Of a stretch of DNA of 10,466 nucleotides, positions 1 through 6,809 are shown one piece after another (the stretch's first letter is position 1; each line of letters starts with the position of its first letter). The notes below the pieces were generated by a model. The model saw nothing but the letters and a program-made list of their open reading frames with translations. It did no database searches and was not told the DNA's origin. Position numbers and translations under genes: made by a program. The stretch lies in NCBI RefSeq assembly GCF_900491745.1, contig NZ_UETR01000066.1, positions 1-10,466 of the forward strand. The letters run 5' to 3'. The DNA comes from Amarolinea aalborgensis (GTDB lineage Bacteria > Chloroflexota > Anaerolineae > SSC4 > Amarolineaceae).

Positions 1-359
1 GGACTTCATCCCCCGGCGATCCCCGGCGGCGCGCGGCGTCCAGCGAAGCCAGCGATTCGCCTGGCGATGAAATCGCCAGGCTACGCAGTGGCGCCCCGTC
101 AACGGGGCTTGATGCCGGGCCGCACGTCAGCCCGGTTCACCGGGCGCCGTTTTGTCGCCGGGGGACTTCATCCCCCGGCGATCCCCCGGCGGCGCGTGGC
201 GTCCAGCGAAGCCAGCCATTCGCCTGGCGATGAAATCGCCAGGCTACGCAGCGGCGCCCCGTCAACGGGGCTTGATGCCGGGCCGCACGCCAGCCCGGTT
301 CACCGGGCGCCGTTTTGTCGCCGGGGGAGCGCGACGTCCAGCGAAGCCAGCCATTCGCC
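1..359. repeat. Tandem array of ~162-bp unit made of palindromes (about 2.2 copies)
   Basis: The stretch from 1 recurs from 163 with one extra base, and a third copy starts near 325 and breaks up by 359. The first copy is cut by the window edge, so the array may continue upstream. Each unit carries several hairpins: a 10-bp stem GCCTGGCGAT/ATCGCCAGGC around GAA (59-81 and 222-244), a 6-bp stem GCCCCG-TCAA-CGGGGC (93-108), a stem GCCCGG-TTCA-CCGGGC, and at the unit junction a 10-bp stem around CTTCA (156-180). The GAA hairpins are followed directly by CTAC (81-84 and 244-247), so the minus strand reads GTAG then stem, the layout of REP elements moved by RAYT transposases. The short reading frames across the array repeat with the unit and match no protein I know, so I treat the region as non-coding. 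Confidence 0.9.
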
Positions 360-384
360 CGACAACGACCGCTCGACGGTAAGT

Positions 385-792
385 TTAACAAAATAAGCCG
401 ACGATCAGACGATCACCCACCAATGACGCCCAGTCCGCTTCAGCGGACTTCAACTATCAGCCTGAACTTCAGTTCAAGGCTACCTGCCGGTGCAATCGCC
501 CGCTCTGCGCTACCAGTAGTTCCATAAGATTAACAAAATAAGCCGACGATCAGACGATCACCCACCAATGGTGCCCAGTCCGCTTCAGCGGACTTCGACT
601 ATCAGCCTGAACTTCAGTTCAAGGCTACCTGCCGGTGCAATCGCCCGCTCTGCGCTACCAGTAGTTCCATAAGATTAACAAAATAAGCCGACGATCAGAC
701 GATCACCCACCAATGGCGCCCAGTCCGCTTCAGCGGACTTCAACTATCAGCCTGAACTTCAGTTCAAGGCTGCCTGCCGGTGCAATCGCCCG
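385..792. repeat. Tandem array of 145-bp unit (two full copies and one partial)
   Basis: TTAACAAAATAAGCCGACGA starts at 385, 530 and 675, an exact 145-bp period. Copies differ by only a few substitutions, and the third stops matching near 792, eight bases before the xseB stop codon. Each copy has a direct doubling of GACGATCA, a perfect 7-bp hairpin AGTCCGC-TTCA-GCGGACT (432-449 in copy 1), and a second hairpin AGCCTGAAC-TTCA-GTTCAAGGCT with one bulged A (459-481). The second hairpin is followed by CTAC (480-483, 625-628), giving GTAG at the hairpin foot on the minus strand; in copy 3 this is CTGC (770-773). No gene is seen between 1 and 799; everything there except the 25-bp joint at 360-384 belongs to one of the two arrays. 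Confidence 0.93.
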
Positions 793-799
793 GCCTGTA

Positions 800-1033
800 C
801 TACGCGTCGCGTTCGCTCCAGCCGTCGAAATCCACCGCGGTCAGGGCATCGCTGCCTGGTGTGGCGACGAGTTGGCGCACTCGCAAATCGGCCTTGTCCA
901 GCAGCCCGTTGCACAGCATGGCCAACGACATGCCTTCTTCGTACAGCGCCAGCGATTCTTCAAGCGCCAAATCGCCCTGCTCCAACTTGCCCACCACTTC
1001 GTCCAGGCGCCGAAACGCTTGCTCAAATGTCAT
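800..1033 (-). CDS. xseB: Exodeoxyribonuclease VII small subunit
   Basis: This encodes 77 residues, the normal size for XseB (about 80 in E. coli). The small subunit packs onto the coiled-coil arms of XseA to form exonuclease VII, a metal-independent enzyme that degrades single-stranded DNA from both ends to short oligonucleotides in the cytoplasm. The family pattern is clear: MTFEQAFRRLDEVVGKLEQG at the start, then LALEESLALYEEGMSL, a helical hairpin typical of XseB. The ATG lies inside the end of xseA (11-nt overlap), so translation is probably coupled. The tail after about residue 60 is not conserved in the family. The stop at 800-802 lies only eight bases from the 145-bp repeat array, which may therefore form the 3' untranslated region of the transcript. 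Confidence 0.95.
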   Translation of the reverse strand: MTFEQAFRRLDEVVGKLEQGDLALEESLALYEEGMSLAMLCNGLLDKADLRVRQLVATPGSDALTAVDFDGWSERDA

Positions 1034-2240
1034 CTGCTGTCACCTCTGCTTCGAATGTGCCATCGGCCACCTGCACGCGCAGGCGCTCTCCCGGCGTAAC
1101 CTGCGCCGCCTGGCGCACTACGGCCCCGCTGGCCTTCACCTGCACAATGGCATAACCACGCGCTAACACCTGCTGCGGGTTGAGCGCCGCAATCCGCGCC
1201 TGCTGCGTGGCGATGCGCGCCCGCGCCAGCGCGATGCGCGCCTGGATGCGCGTCTGGCCGCGATAGAGCAGCTCGTCAATGCGCTGGCGGCGGTAGGCAA
1301 TCTGCTGCTGGGGCGAAACCCGCCGCAGCAGCCGGCGCTGTGCTTGCACCTCACGCCGCGCGGCCGCCAGCCGCGCCTGCATCTGCGCGGTGAGCGCATC
1401 GGCCGCGGCGGCCAACTGCGCGGCCAGGTCGCGTTGATCGGGCGCGACCAGGGCGGCCGCGGCCGTGGGTGTGGGCGCGCGCACATCGGCCACGAAATCG
1501 GCCATCGTGAAGTCAACCTCGTGCCCCACGCCGCTGACCACGGGGATCGCGCTGCGGTGAATGGCCCGCACGACCCGCTCATCATTGAACGCCCACAGTT
1601 CTTCCAGCGAACCGCCGCCGCGCGCCACGATGATCACGTCTATCGGCTCCACCGTGGCCGACCAGCGATTGAGCCGCTGGATGGCGGTCTCGATCTGCGC
1701 CGGCGCCTCGCTGCCCTGCACCAGGGTTGAGGCCAGCAGCACCTCCACCAGCGGGAAGCGGGCCTTGAGCGTACGCAGGATGTCGCGCAGCGCGGCCGCA
1801 TCGGCCGAGGTGACAATGCCCACGCGCTGCGGCCAGGTCGGCAGCGGCCGCTTGCGCGCGGGATCGAACAGCCCTTCGGCCGCCAGCCGCGCCTTGAGCG
1901 CCTCGAAGGCCTGGTTCAACTGCCCCAGGCCCGTAGGCTGCAGCAGATCAACCACCAACTGCAAACGACCCTGCGCCGGGTAGACATCCACTTTGCCATG
2001 CGCCTGCACCAGGTCGCCGTGCGCGGGCAAGCGTCGCAGGAAGGCCGCCTGGGCGCGCCACATGACGCACTCCAGTGTCGCCGCGCCGTCCTTCAGGCGA
2101 AAGTAGCAGTGGCCTGAGCCGGCCGCCTGCGTAAACTGCGACACCTCGCCCTGCACCCACACGTCCTGCAAGGCGTAATTCCCCTGCACCGTGCTCTTGA
2201 TATCGCTGATGAGTTGGCTGATACTGATGACCGTTGGCAT
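1023..2240 (-). CDS. xseA: Exodeoxyribonuclease VII large subunit
   Basis: This is a 405-residue XseA, the catalytic subunit of exonuclease VII. An N-terminal OB-fold (about residues 5-100) binds single-stranded DNA. The central nuclease domain carries GIVTS (141-145), ARGGGSLEELWAFNDE (207-222) and GVGHEVDF (237-244). The residues matching the catalytic set of the E. coli enzyme are present: an aspartate in ALRDIL (153), an arginine before GGGS, and H240 and D243. A long charged helical region (about 268-350) is the coiled coil that holds XseB, and the C-terminal LNPQQVLARGYAIV (353-366) is the usual strand region. The ATG at 2240 starts 16 nt after the nfeD stop, with GGAG next to that stop serving as ribosome binding site at a slightly long spacing. 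The gene is expected to be co-transcribed and translationally coupled with its neighbours. Confidence 0.96.
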   Translation of the reverse strand: MPTVISISQLISDIKSTVQGNYALQDVWVQGEVSQFTQAAGSGHCYFRLKDGAATLECVMWRAQAAFLRRLPAHGDLVQAHGKVDVYPAQGRLQLVVDLLQPTGLGQLNQAFEALKARLAAEGLFDPARKRPLPTWPQRVGIVTSADAAALRDILRTLKARFPLVEVLLASTLVQGSEAPAQIETAIQRLNRWSATVEPIDVIIVARGGGSLEELWAFNDERVVRAIHRSAIPVVSGVGHEVDFTMADFVADVRAPTPTAAAALVAPDQRDLAAQLAAAADALTAQMQARLAAARREVQAQRRLLRRVSPQQQIAYRRQRIDELLYRGQTRIQARIALARARIATQQARIAALNPQQVLARGYAIVQVKASGAVVRQAAQVTPGERLRVQVADGTFEAEVTADDI

Positions 2241-2256
2241 GGGGTGGTTCAGCTCC

Positions 2257-3570
2257 TCAGGCGCTGCGGCGCACCAGCAGTCGCATGCCCTGGCGACCCG
2301 TCACTTCGACGTATGCGCCGACGGGCGCGCGGCCGTCGCCGATCTCTGCCTGCCACAGCTCGCCATTGAGGAAAACCTGGCCGACCGGCTCCAACGCCAT
2401 GCGCACTTCCGCGCGGCTGCCGATCAGCGCCTCCGCGCCCGTGGTCGGGCGTCGGCGTTGGGCGCTGAGGGCCTTGGCCACGGCAAAGGCAAAAAAGGCG
2501 GCGGTAAACAACGCCAGCGTAATGATGGCCGGCCAGGGTACGGCCGTGTACGGTGTATTGAACAAGATGCCTGCTCCTACGATGAACGAAGCTACGCCCC
2601 CCAGGGTCAGTGCGCCGTGGGTAGGTGCTTTGATGTCTAGAATGAAGAGGGCAAAGGCCAGGATGATGAACCCCAGGCCGACCCAGTTCGCCTCCAACGC
2701 GCCCAGGCCATAGAAAGCCAGCAGCAGCGCAATCACGCCAACGACACCCGCCGCATACCCGCCGGGGCTGGAGAGTTCATACAGCAGGGCGTTAAGTCCC
2801 AAGGTCAACAAGATGGCGGCAATGCTCGGGTTCGTCACCGCGTTCAGCAGGTCTTCGAGCAGCCCAAGCGGGACCTCGTTGGTTTGCACCGCTTCCGTGT
2901 GGAAGGTCTGCTCGCGACCGTTGACCGTAACCGTAAAGCCGTTCATCTGCGCCAGCAGGTCATCCAGGTCACGCGCGATGAAATCAATCACGCCCAGGGC
3001 TTTGGCCTCATCAGCCGTAGCTGCGCGCGCGTCCTCCACGGCCTGGCGAGCGAATTCAACCGCCTTGTCGCCGCGCCGTTTCGTCAGATTCTCGGCATCG
3101 GCTGTCAGGATGTTGACCAGCTTGCTCTTGATCGTGTCTGGCAGCTCGGCGCCGCCTTCGCCCACAGGGCTGGCCGCGCCGATGCTGCTGCCGGGAGCCA
3201 TCGCCGCGACGTGCGCGGCGAAGGTAATCAACGTGCCGGCCGAGCCAGCATGCGCGCCGCTCGGACTAACATAGACCACGACCGGTACGTCAGACTTGAG
3301 CAGCAGCTGGATGACGGCCTGCATCAAATCCGTGCTGCCGCCGGGTGTGTCGAGCTGCAGGATTACCGCCTGGCTGCCATTGGCCTGCGCCTGCGCAATG
3401 CTGCGTTCCAGGTAGCTGACCAGGATCGGCGTCACCGGGCCGCGGAAAGTCAGCACCTCCACGGTTCCCGCGTGCGCACGGGCGGGACGCGCGCCGCTGA
3501 GAATGGTCAGCACGACCAGGAAACTATAGAAAGCCAAGATCAAACGCTGGCGCCACGACCGTTGTCGCAT
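2257..3570 (-). CDS. NfeD-family membrane-bound serine protease (ClpP-class)
   Basis: The 437-residue product has the long NfeD architecture: a signal peptide or anchor (residues about 10-32, likely cut after ARA), a ClpP/SppA-like protease domain (about 35-240), a hydrophobic part with about five membrane segments (about 249-265, 271-291, 297-312, 320-337, 346-368) and a soluble C-terminal OB-fold NfeD domain (about 379-436). The protease has the expected features: LQLDTPGGS (oxyanion region, 71-79), the nucleophile S110 in AHAGSAGT, and a probable base lysine K150 in KSKLVN, the Ser-Lys dyad known from the archaeal homologue 1510-N. Homologues cleave hydrophobic parts of membrane proteins such as stomatin partners. 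No stomatin gene is in this window. GGAG lies 6 nt before the ATG at 3570. It is the first gene of the nfeD-xseA-xseB cluster. Confidence 0.93.
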   Translation of the reverse strand: MRQRSWRQRLILAFYSFLVVLTILSGARPARAHAGTVEVLTFRGPVTPILVSYLERSIAQAQANGSQAVILQLDTPGGSTDLMQAVIQLLLKSDVPVVVYVSPSGAHAGSAGTLITFAAHVAAMAPGSSIGAASPVGEGGAELPDTIKSKLVNILTADAENLTKRRGDKAVEFARQAVEDARAATADEAKALGVIDFIARDLDDLLAQMNGFTVTVNGREQTFHTEAVQTNEVPLGLLEDLLNAVTNPSIAAILLTLGLNALLYELSSPGGYAAGVVGVIALLLAFYGLGALEANWVGLGFIILAFALFILDIKAPTHGALTLGGVASFIVGAGILFNTPYTAVPWPAIITLALFTAAFFAFAVAKALSAQRRRPTTGAEALIGSRAEVRMALEPVGQVFLNGELWQAEIGDGRAPVGAYVEVTGRQGMRLLVRRSA

Positions 3571-3632
3571 AGTTGTCTCCGTGGGGGATGATCACGACAG
3601 CGGCGCAAGATCATGCCGCCGCTTGCGCTTGA

Positions 3633-3661
3633 ATTATACCGCGCGCGCCGCGCAAAGTACA
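3633..3661 (-). promoter_or_regulatory. Predicted promoter of the nfeD-xseA-xseB cluster
   Basis: On the minus strand a perfect TATAAT (plus coordinates 3633-3638) lies about 63 bp before the nfeD ATG. The best -35 hexamer at 17-bp spacing is TGTACT (3656-3661), a weak match to TTGACA. The spacer is almost all G and C. The -10 box is convincing and the -35 is not. Confidence 0.55.
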
Positions 3662-3713
3662 GAGGGGAGAGTACAAAGTGCAGGGTGCAAAGTACAAAGT
3701 ACAAAACGCGCAA
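3654..3713. repeat. Short degenerate direct repeats (AAAGTACA / AAAGTGCA type)
   Basis: Units such as GCAAAGTACAGAG, GTACAAAGTGCAGG, GTGCAAAGTACA and AAGTACAAAA follow one another. Low-complexity repeats of this kind are common in the intergenic DNA of many large bacterial genomes. Here they lie between the two divergent promoters and overlap the weak -35 region of the minus-strand one. The short reading frames across them, rich in Cys, Leu and Ser, are not genes. The rest of the gap between 3571 and 3832 holds the two promoters and no gene. Confidence 0.7.
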
Positions 3714-3777
3714 TACTATTCGCGGCGACGCGACGGGCGCGGGCGTGCCAACATCCCAAATGGGTCTGGGGGATGCT

Positions 3778-3806
3778 TTGGGCAGATAGAACGACCGGTG
3801 TATAAT
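3778..3806 (+). promoter_or_regulatory. Predicted promoter of the DUF951 gene and M24 peptidase
   Basis: A perfect TATAAT sits at 3801-3806, with TTGGGC at 3778-3783 (17-bp spacing) as a partial -35 box. The expected start site near 3812-3814 would leave a leader of only about 20 nt holding the strong ribosome binding site GGGGGAGG (3815-3822). Confidence 0.65.
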
Positions 3807-3832
3807 TGTGTGGTGGGGGAGGAAATGAACCT

Positions 3833-4039
3833 ATGCCACTCGAACTATACTTGGGTGATGTTGTCCGCCTGCGCAAACCGCATCCGTGCGGCGGTTATGA
3901 TTGGGAAGTGGTGCGCCTGGGCGCGGACATCGGCATTCGCTGCCTCACCTGCCAGCATAAAGTCCTCCTCGAACGGCGCGACTTGGAACGGCGCCTGAAG
4001 ACCTTCGTCAAGCGCGCGGCCGCCCCTGATCAGTCATAG
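3833..4039 (+). CDS. DUF951 family small zinc-ribbon-like protein
   Basis: This encodes 68 residues of a small conserved family found mainly in Firmicutes and Chloroflexota; the B. subtilis member is YyzM, as I recall. The sequence follows the family pattern: LGDVVRLRKPHPCGG (residues 7-21), then WEVVRLGADIGIRC and C-x2-C (C37 and C40). C19, C37 and C40, perhaps with a histidine (H17 or H42), could bind one zinc ion. The basic C-terminus (RRDLERRLKTFVKR) suggests nucleic-acid contact, but the function is unknown. I chose the ATG at 3833 because GGGGGAGG lies 10 nt before it; a TTG in the same frame at 3806 overlaps the -10 box and cannot be the start. The M24 peptidase gene begins 19 nt after its stop, so the two form a likely operon. 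Confidence 0.9.
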   Translation: MPLELYLGDVVRLRKPHPCGGYDWEVVRLGADIGIRCLTCQHKVLLERRDLERRLKTFVKRAAAPDQS

Positions 4040-4057
4040 AACCAGGAACATAAACCG

Positions 4058-5242
4058 ATGACAGACCTTGCAGAAATCCAAAACGCTCTCCAGCACGCCG
4101 ACCTCGATGGCTGGCTCTTGTTCGACTTCCGCGGCATGAATCCGATCGCCGCGCAGGTGGCCGGGCTGCCCCCAGAAGGCGTTTTCAGCCGGCGCTGGGC
4201 CTACTGGATTCCGGCCCACGGCCAGGCCGCCAGGCTCGTCCACCGCATCGAGGCTGGCCCCTTCGCCGGGTCCAAAGAACCGGTGCATACGTATGTCACC
4301 TGGCAAGAACTGACCCGCGGGATCCAGGACCTACTCGGCCCAGCACGGCGCATCGCCATGGAATACTCGCCTGGCGGCGCCATTCCCTACGTGGCACGCG
4401 TCGACGCCGGCACGATGGAGCTGATCCGCAGCCTGGGCGTGGAGGTGGTCTCTTCGGCTGACCTGGTGCAGTGGGTGCAGGCGCGTTGGACGCCCGCACA
4501 GTTGGCGCAGCATCGCGAGGCTGCGCGCCTGCTCAACCAGATCAAAGACGAGTGTTTTGCCTGGCTGGCGGCCGAGCTGCGCGCCGGCCGCTCACCCGGC
4601 GAGGTGGATGGGCAGCAGTTTGTCATGCACCGTTTTGCCGAAACCGGCCTGGTCACCGACCATCCACCCATTCTGGGCATCAACGCGCACAGCGGCGATC
4701 CGCACTACGCGCCGGCCACGGCGCGTCAGCACTTTCTCAAGGCGGGCGATTTTGTCCTGCTCGATCTGTGGGCCAAGCTCGACCAGCCGGGCGCGGTGTT
4801 TGCTGATATTACGTGGGTGGCCTTTGCCGGCGCGGAAGCGCCCGCGGCTCACCGCCAGATATTCGACATCGTGGCTGAGGCGCGCGATGCGGCCGTGCAG
4901 TTCATCCAGGAACGATTCAGGGCGGGGCAGCGCATGCAGGGGTTCGAAGTGGACGACACCGCGCGCGCCGTCATTGAGCGGGCCGGCTACGGCGCAGCCT
5001 TCTTCCATCGCACCGGCCACAGCATTGACACCAGCGGCCATGGCAACGGCGTCAACATGGACAATCTGGAGACGCACGATGAGCGCACACTGATTCCAGG
5101 CGTAGGCTTTTCCATCGAGCCAGGCATCTACCTGGCGGAGTTCGGCGTGCGCAGTGAAATCAACATGATTGTGGGCGACGGTTTCGCCGAGGTGACGACC
5201 CAGCCAGTGCAGCAGGCCATCGTCCCGCTCCTGCCAGCCTAA
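4058..5242 (+). CDS. M24 family metallopeptidase (Xaa-Pro aminopeptidase-like)
   Basis: The 394-residue protein has the two-domain creatinase/prolidase build: an N-terminal domain (about 1-145) and a C-terminal pita-bread catalytic domain (about 150-394). The five metal ligands expected for M24 enzymes can all be placed: D236 in LLDLWAK, D250 in FADITW, H321 in RTGHSID, E354 in SIEPGIY and E367 in RSEINM. A two-metal peptidase that removes residues next to proline, or cleaves X-Pro dipeptides, is therefore likely. No signal peptide is seen, so it acts in the cytoplasm. The histidine motif is longer than usual (GHSIDTSGHGNG), a variant found in a subgroup of PepP-like proteins, so the exact substrate is uncertain. 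AGGAA lies 9 nt before the ATG. It is probably co-transcribed with the DUF951 gene. Confidence 0.9.
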   Translation: MTDLAEIQNALQHADLDGWLLFDFRGMNPIAAQVAGLPPEGVFSRRWAYWIPAHGQAARLVHRIEAGPFAGSKEPVHTYVTWQELTRGIQDLLGPARRIAMEYSPGGAIPYVARVDAGTMELIRSLGVEVVSSADLVQWVQARWTPAQLAQHREAARLLNQIKDECFAWLAAELRAGRSPGEVDGQQFVMHRFAETGLVTDHPPILGINAHSGDPHYAPATARQHFLKAGDFVLLDLWAKLDQPGAVFADITWVAFAGAEAPAAHRQIFDIVAEARDAAVQFIQERFRAGQRMQGFEVDDTARAVIERAGYGAAFFHRTGHSIDTSGHGNGVNMDNLETHDERTLIPGVGFSIEPGIYLAEFGVRSEINMIVGDGFAEVTTQPVQQAIVPLLPA

Positions 5243-5324
5243 AATCGAGCGCAGTGCACCGGGAGCTCGCGGCTGTCCAGGCCTGTTTTTTGTGCCGGTT
5301 GCGGCGCCAAAGCCGATGAAAATC

Positions 5325-5392
5325 TCACCGCGAAGGCACCAAGACGCAAAGATAACTTCTTTCTCTTTGCGCTCTTGGCGTCTTCGCGGTGA
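5325..5392. repeat. Long inverted repeat between convergent genes (possible bidirectional terminator)
   Basis: TCACCGCGAAG (5325-5335) pairs perfectly with CTTCGCGGTGA (5382-5392), and the arms continue inwards with few breaks (CCAAGACGCAAAGA against TCTTTGCG and CTTGG), leaving a loop near 5352-5357. Sequences of this type (CACCGCGAAG...CAAGACGCAAAG) occur as interspersed repeats in many bacterial genomes. Here the stem separates the convergent M24 and repeat-protein genes, where it could stop transcription from both sides, although no long T tract follows either arm. The other parts of 5243-5411 hold no gene. Confidence 0.75.
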
Positions 5393-5411
5393 TTCGTAGG
5401 TCTCCGCCGGC

Positions 5412-6662
5412 CTATTTGACGACAACGATGCCGGGCATGAGGTATTCGTCGTAGTTGCCGTCGGCAAAGACAATGCGCAGGCGCAGGTCGTAGCGACCGG
5501 CCGGGTAGCGCGCCGTATCCCACAGCGCCAGCGTGTTGCGTTCAATCGGCTGGCTGCTGGAGGCCAGCCACAGCCAATCGTCGCTGCCGGCGCGCGCCAC
5601 ATGCAGATCGTAGCGAACAAAACCGGTCCCGCTGGCCCAACCCCAAATGCGCGCCTGGCCGCTGATCGTCTGATCGCTGCGCGGGCCGTAGATGCCCGGC
5701 CCCGCCAGGACCGGCGTTGGCGTAGGGGTTGGCACGGGCAGCGGCGTCTCGTTCGCCGTCTCGAAGCCGCTCAGCAGCAAATCACGCAGCTGGCCGCCGC
5801 GCAGTTTCACGCGCAGCCGCAGCGCGTAGACGCCATCGGGCCAGCGCCGCGTGTTCCAGACGCCGAGCACGCCGCTCTGTACAGTCCCTGAAACCGCACG
5901 CAGGAGATCGAAGCCTTCGCCGTTGTCCAGCCCCAGGTGCAGTTGATAGCCCAATTGCCCGGTGACGTTGGCCGTGCCGCGAATCGTCACCACGCCACGC
6001 AGAGGGACGCCGGCTAACGGCTCTGTGATGGTCATCACGCTGGTCGCAATCAGAGGCGTGGGCGTGGCAGTTGGCGTCGGCGTGGCCGTCGGCGGTTCGG
6101 TTGGCTCGGCGGTCGCGCCAGGCGGGCGCGCGGTCGCGGTCAGAGTCGCGGCCGCGGCCGCCGTCGCACGGGCGTCAGCCGTGGCGTGGATCCTGGCCTG
6201 GTTGACGAGGTAGATGCTGTTGGTGTAGTAATCGCGGTAATCCCCAGTCTGCGTCACCAGGCGCAGTTGCAGGTTGTAGCGGCCATCGGGATAGGGCGGC
6301 GTGAACCACTCGAATAACGGGCCATCCACCACCACGTGCTCGACCGTTGTCAGCCAGATGCGCTGCACCAGCGCGCCGTCAGGGATCAGGTAGATTTCGT
6401 AACGCTGAAAGTTGTCAATCGTGGCTGTGCCGCGAATCGTCACCGTGCCCATGACGGCGTCCCCCGTGGCCGGCGATGTGATGCCGGTCTCAGCTGCAGA
6501 CTTCGGCGAGGCTTCGATGAGCGGCTCGACTGAGCTCGCCGAAGTCTCAGCCGAATCGCTCAGTCGAGCGGCCAGGCGCGCGGCAGGCAGTAGGAGCGGG
6601 GGCAACAGGCAGATGGTGAGCAGGGCGACCGGAAGCCAACCCAGGTCAACAATTCGTTTCAT
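5412..6662 (-). CDS. Membrane-anchored extracellular protein with three Ig-like repeats and Thr/Pro linkers
   Basis: I do not recognise a named gene. The 416-residue product has an N-terminal hydrophobic stretch (about residues 8-34) that would be a signal anchor, a Ser/Ala/Glu-rich spacer (35-60), and three related domains of about 90 residues (61-153, 212-302, 324-415). Each starts like ITSPxxGxxxxGxVTIRGTA, has an aromatic middle (YEIYL, YQLHL, YDLHV) and ends with W..T..PDGxYxLxLRxV followed by a GDYRDYY-like hairpin. The linkers are low complexity: a run of ATA repeats with PTATPTPTATPTP (about 160-205) and PTPTPTPV (311-318). Similar domains occur in Chloroflexota surface proteins and at the C-termini of some penicillin-binding proteins, so a cell-envelope role is likely. 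No clear ribosome binding site precedes the ATG. It is transcribed alone, towards the M24 gene. Confidence 0.85.
   Translation of the reverse strand: MKRIVDLGWLPVALLTICLLPPLLLPAARLAARLSDSAETSASSVEPLIEASPKSAAETGITSPATGDAVMGTVTIRGTATIDNFQRYEIYLIPDGALVQRIWLTTVEHVVVDGPLFEWFTPPYPDGRYNLQLRLVTQTGDYRDYYTNSIYLVNQARIHATADARATAAAAATLTATARPPGATAEPTEPPTATPTPTATPTPLIATSVMTITEPLAGVPLRGVVTIRGTANVTGQLGYQLHLGLDNGEGFDLLRAVSGTVQSGVLGVWNTRRWPDGVYALRLRVKLRGGQLRDLLLSGFETANETPLPVPTPTPTPVLAGPGIYGPRSDQTISGQARIWGWASGTGFVRYDLHVARAGSDDWLWLASSSQPIERNTLALWDTARYPAGRYDLRLRIVFADGNYDEYLMPGIVVVK
6499..6546. repeat. 12-bp perfect inverted repeat inside the repeat-protein coding region
   Basis: GACTTCGGCGAG (6499-6510) is the exact reverse complement of CTCGCCGAAGTC (6535-6546), with a 24-nt centre. 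It encodes most of the low-complexity spacer just after the membrane anchor. The right half (GACTGAGCTCGCCGAAGTC) resembles interspersed palindromes seen between genes in other bacteria, so it may be an inserted repeat that kept the frame open. Confidence 0.7.
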
Positions 6663-6763
6663 CCAAGAACGTCTTTCGCACTTTCGCTATTTTTCGATCC
6701 GGCTCTGCGTTAGACCACGCGGGCCAGGACATCGTTACGTCGCCGCGCAAGCGCTTGGTTGCC

Positions 6764-6793
6764 ATTGTACCATAACGCCAGGGGAATCGGCAA
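6764..6793 (-). promoter_or_regulatory. Predicted promoter of the anchored repeat-protein gene
   Basis: On the minus strand TACAAT (6764-6769) is preceded at 18-bp spacing by TTGCCG (6788-6793). It would give a leader of about 95 nt before the ATG at 6662. The leader holds no other gene; it has a short repeat of GCGAAAG. Confidence 0.45.
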
Positions 6794-6809
6794 TCAACCG
6801 TGCCAATCA

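Noticed and set aside
67..527. Short reading frames over the repeat arrays as genes
   Set aside because: They recur with the repeat unit, occur on both strands, are rich in Arg/Pro/Gly and match no family.
1..792. CRISPR array
   Set aside because: The units are 145-163 bp and repeat as a whole, with no short conserved repeat alternating with unique spacers.
2884..3591. 235-codon plus-strand frame opposite nfeD
   Set aside because: It is a shadow of the NfeD protease gene, which has clear catalytic and membrane features on the other strand.
4592..5620. 342-codon minus-strand frame across the M24 gene and the intergenic repeat
   Set aside because: It overlaps two well-supported genes and an inverted repeat and shows no recognisable domain.
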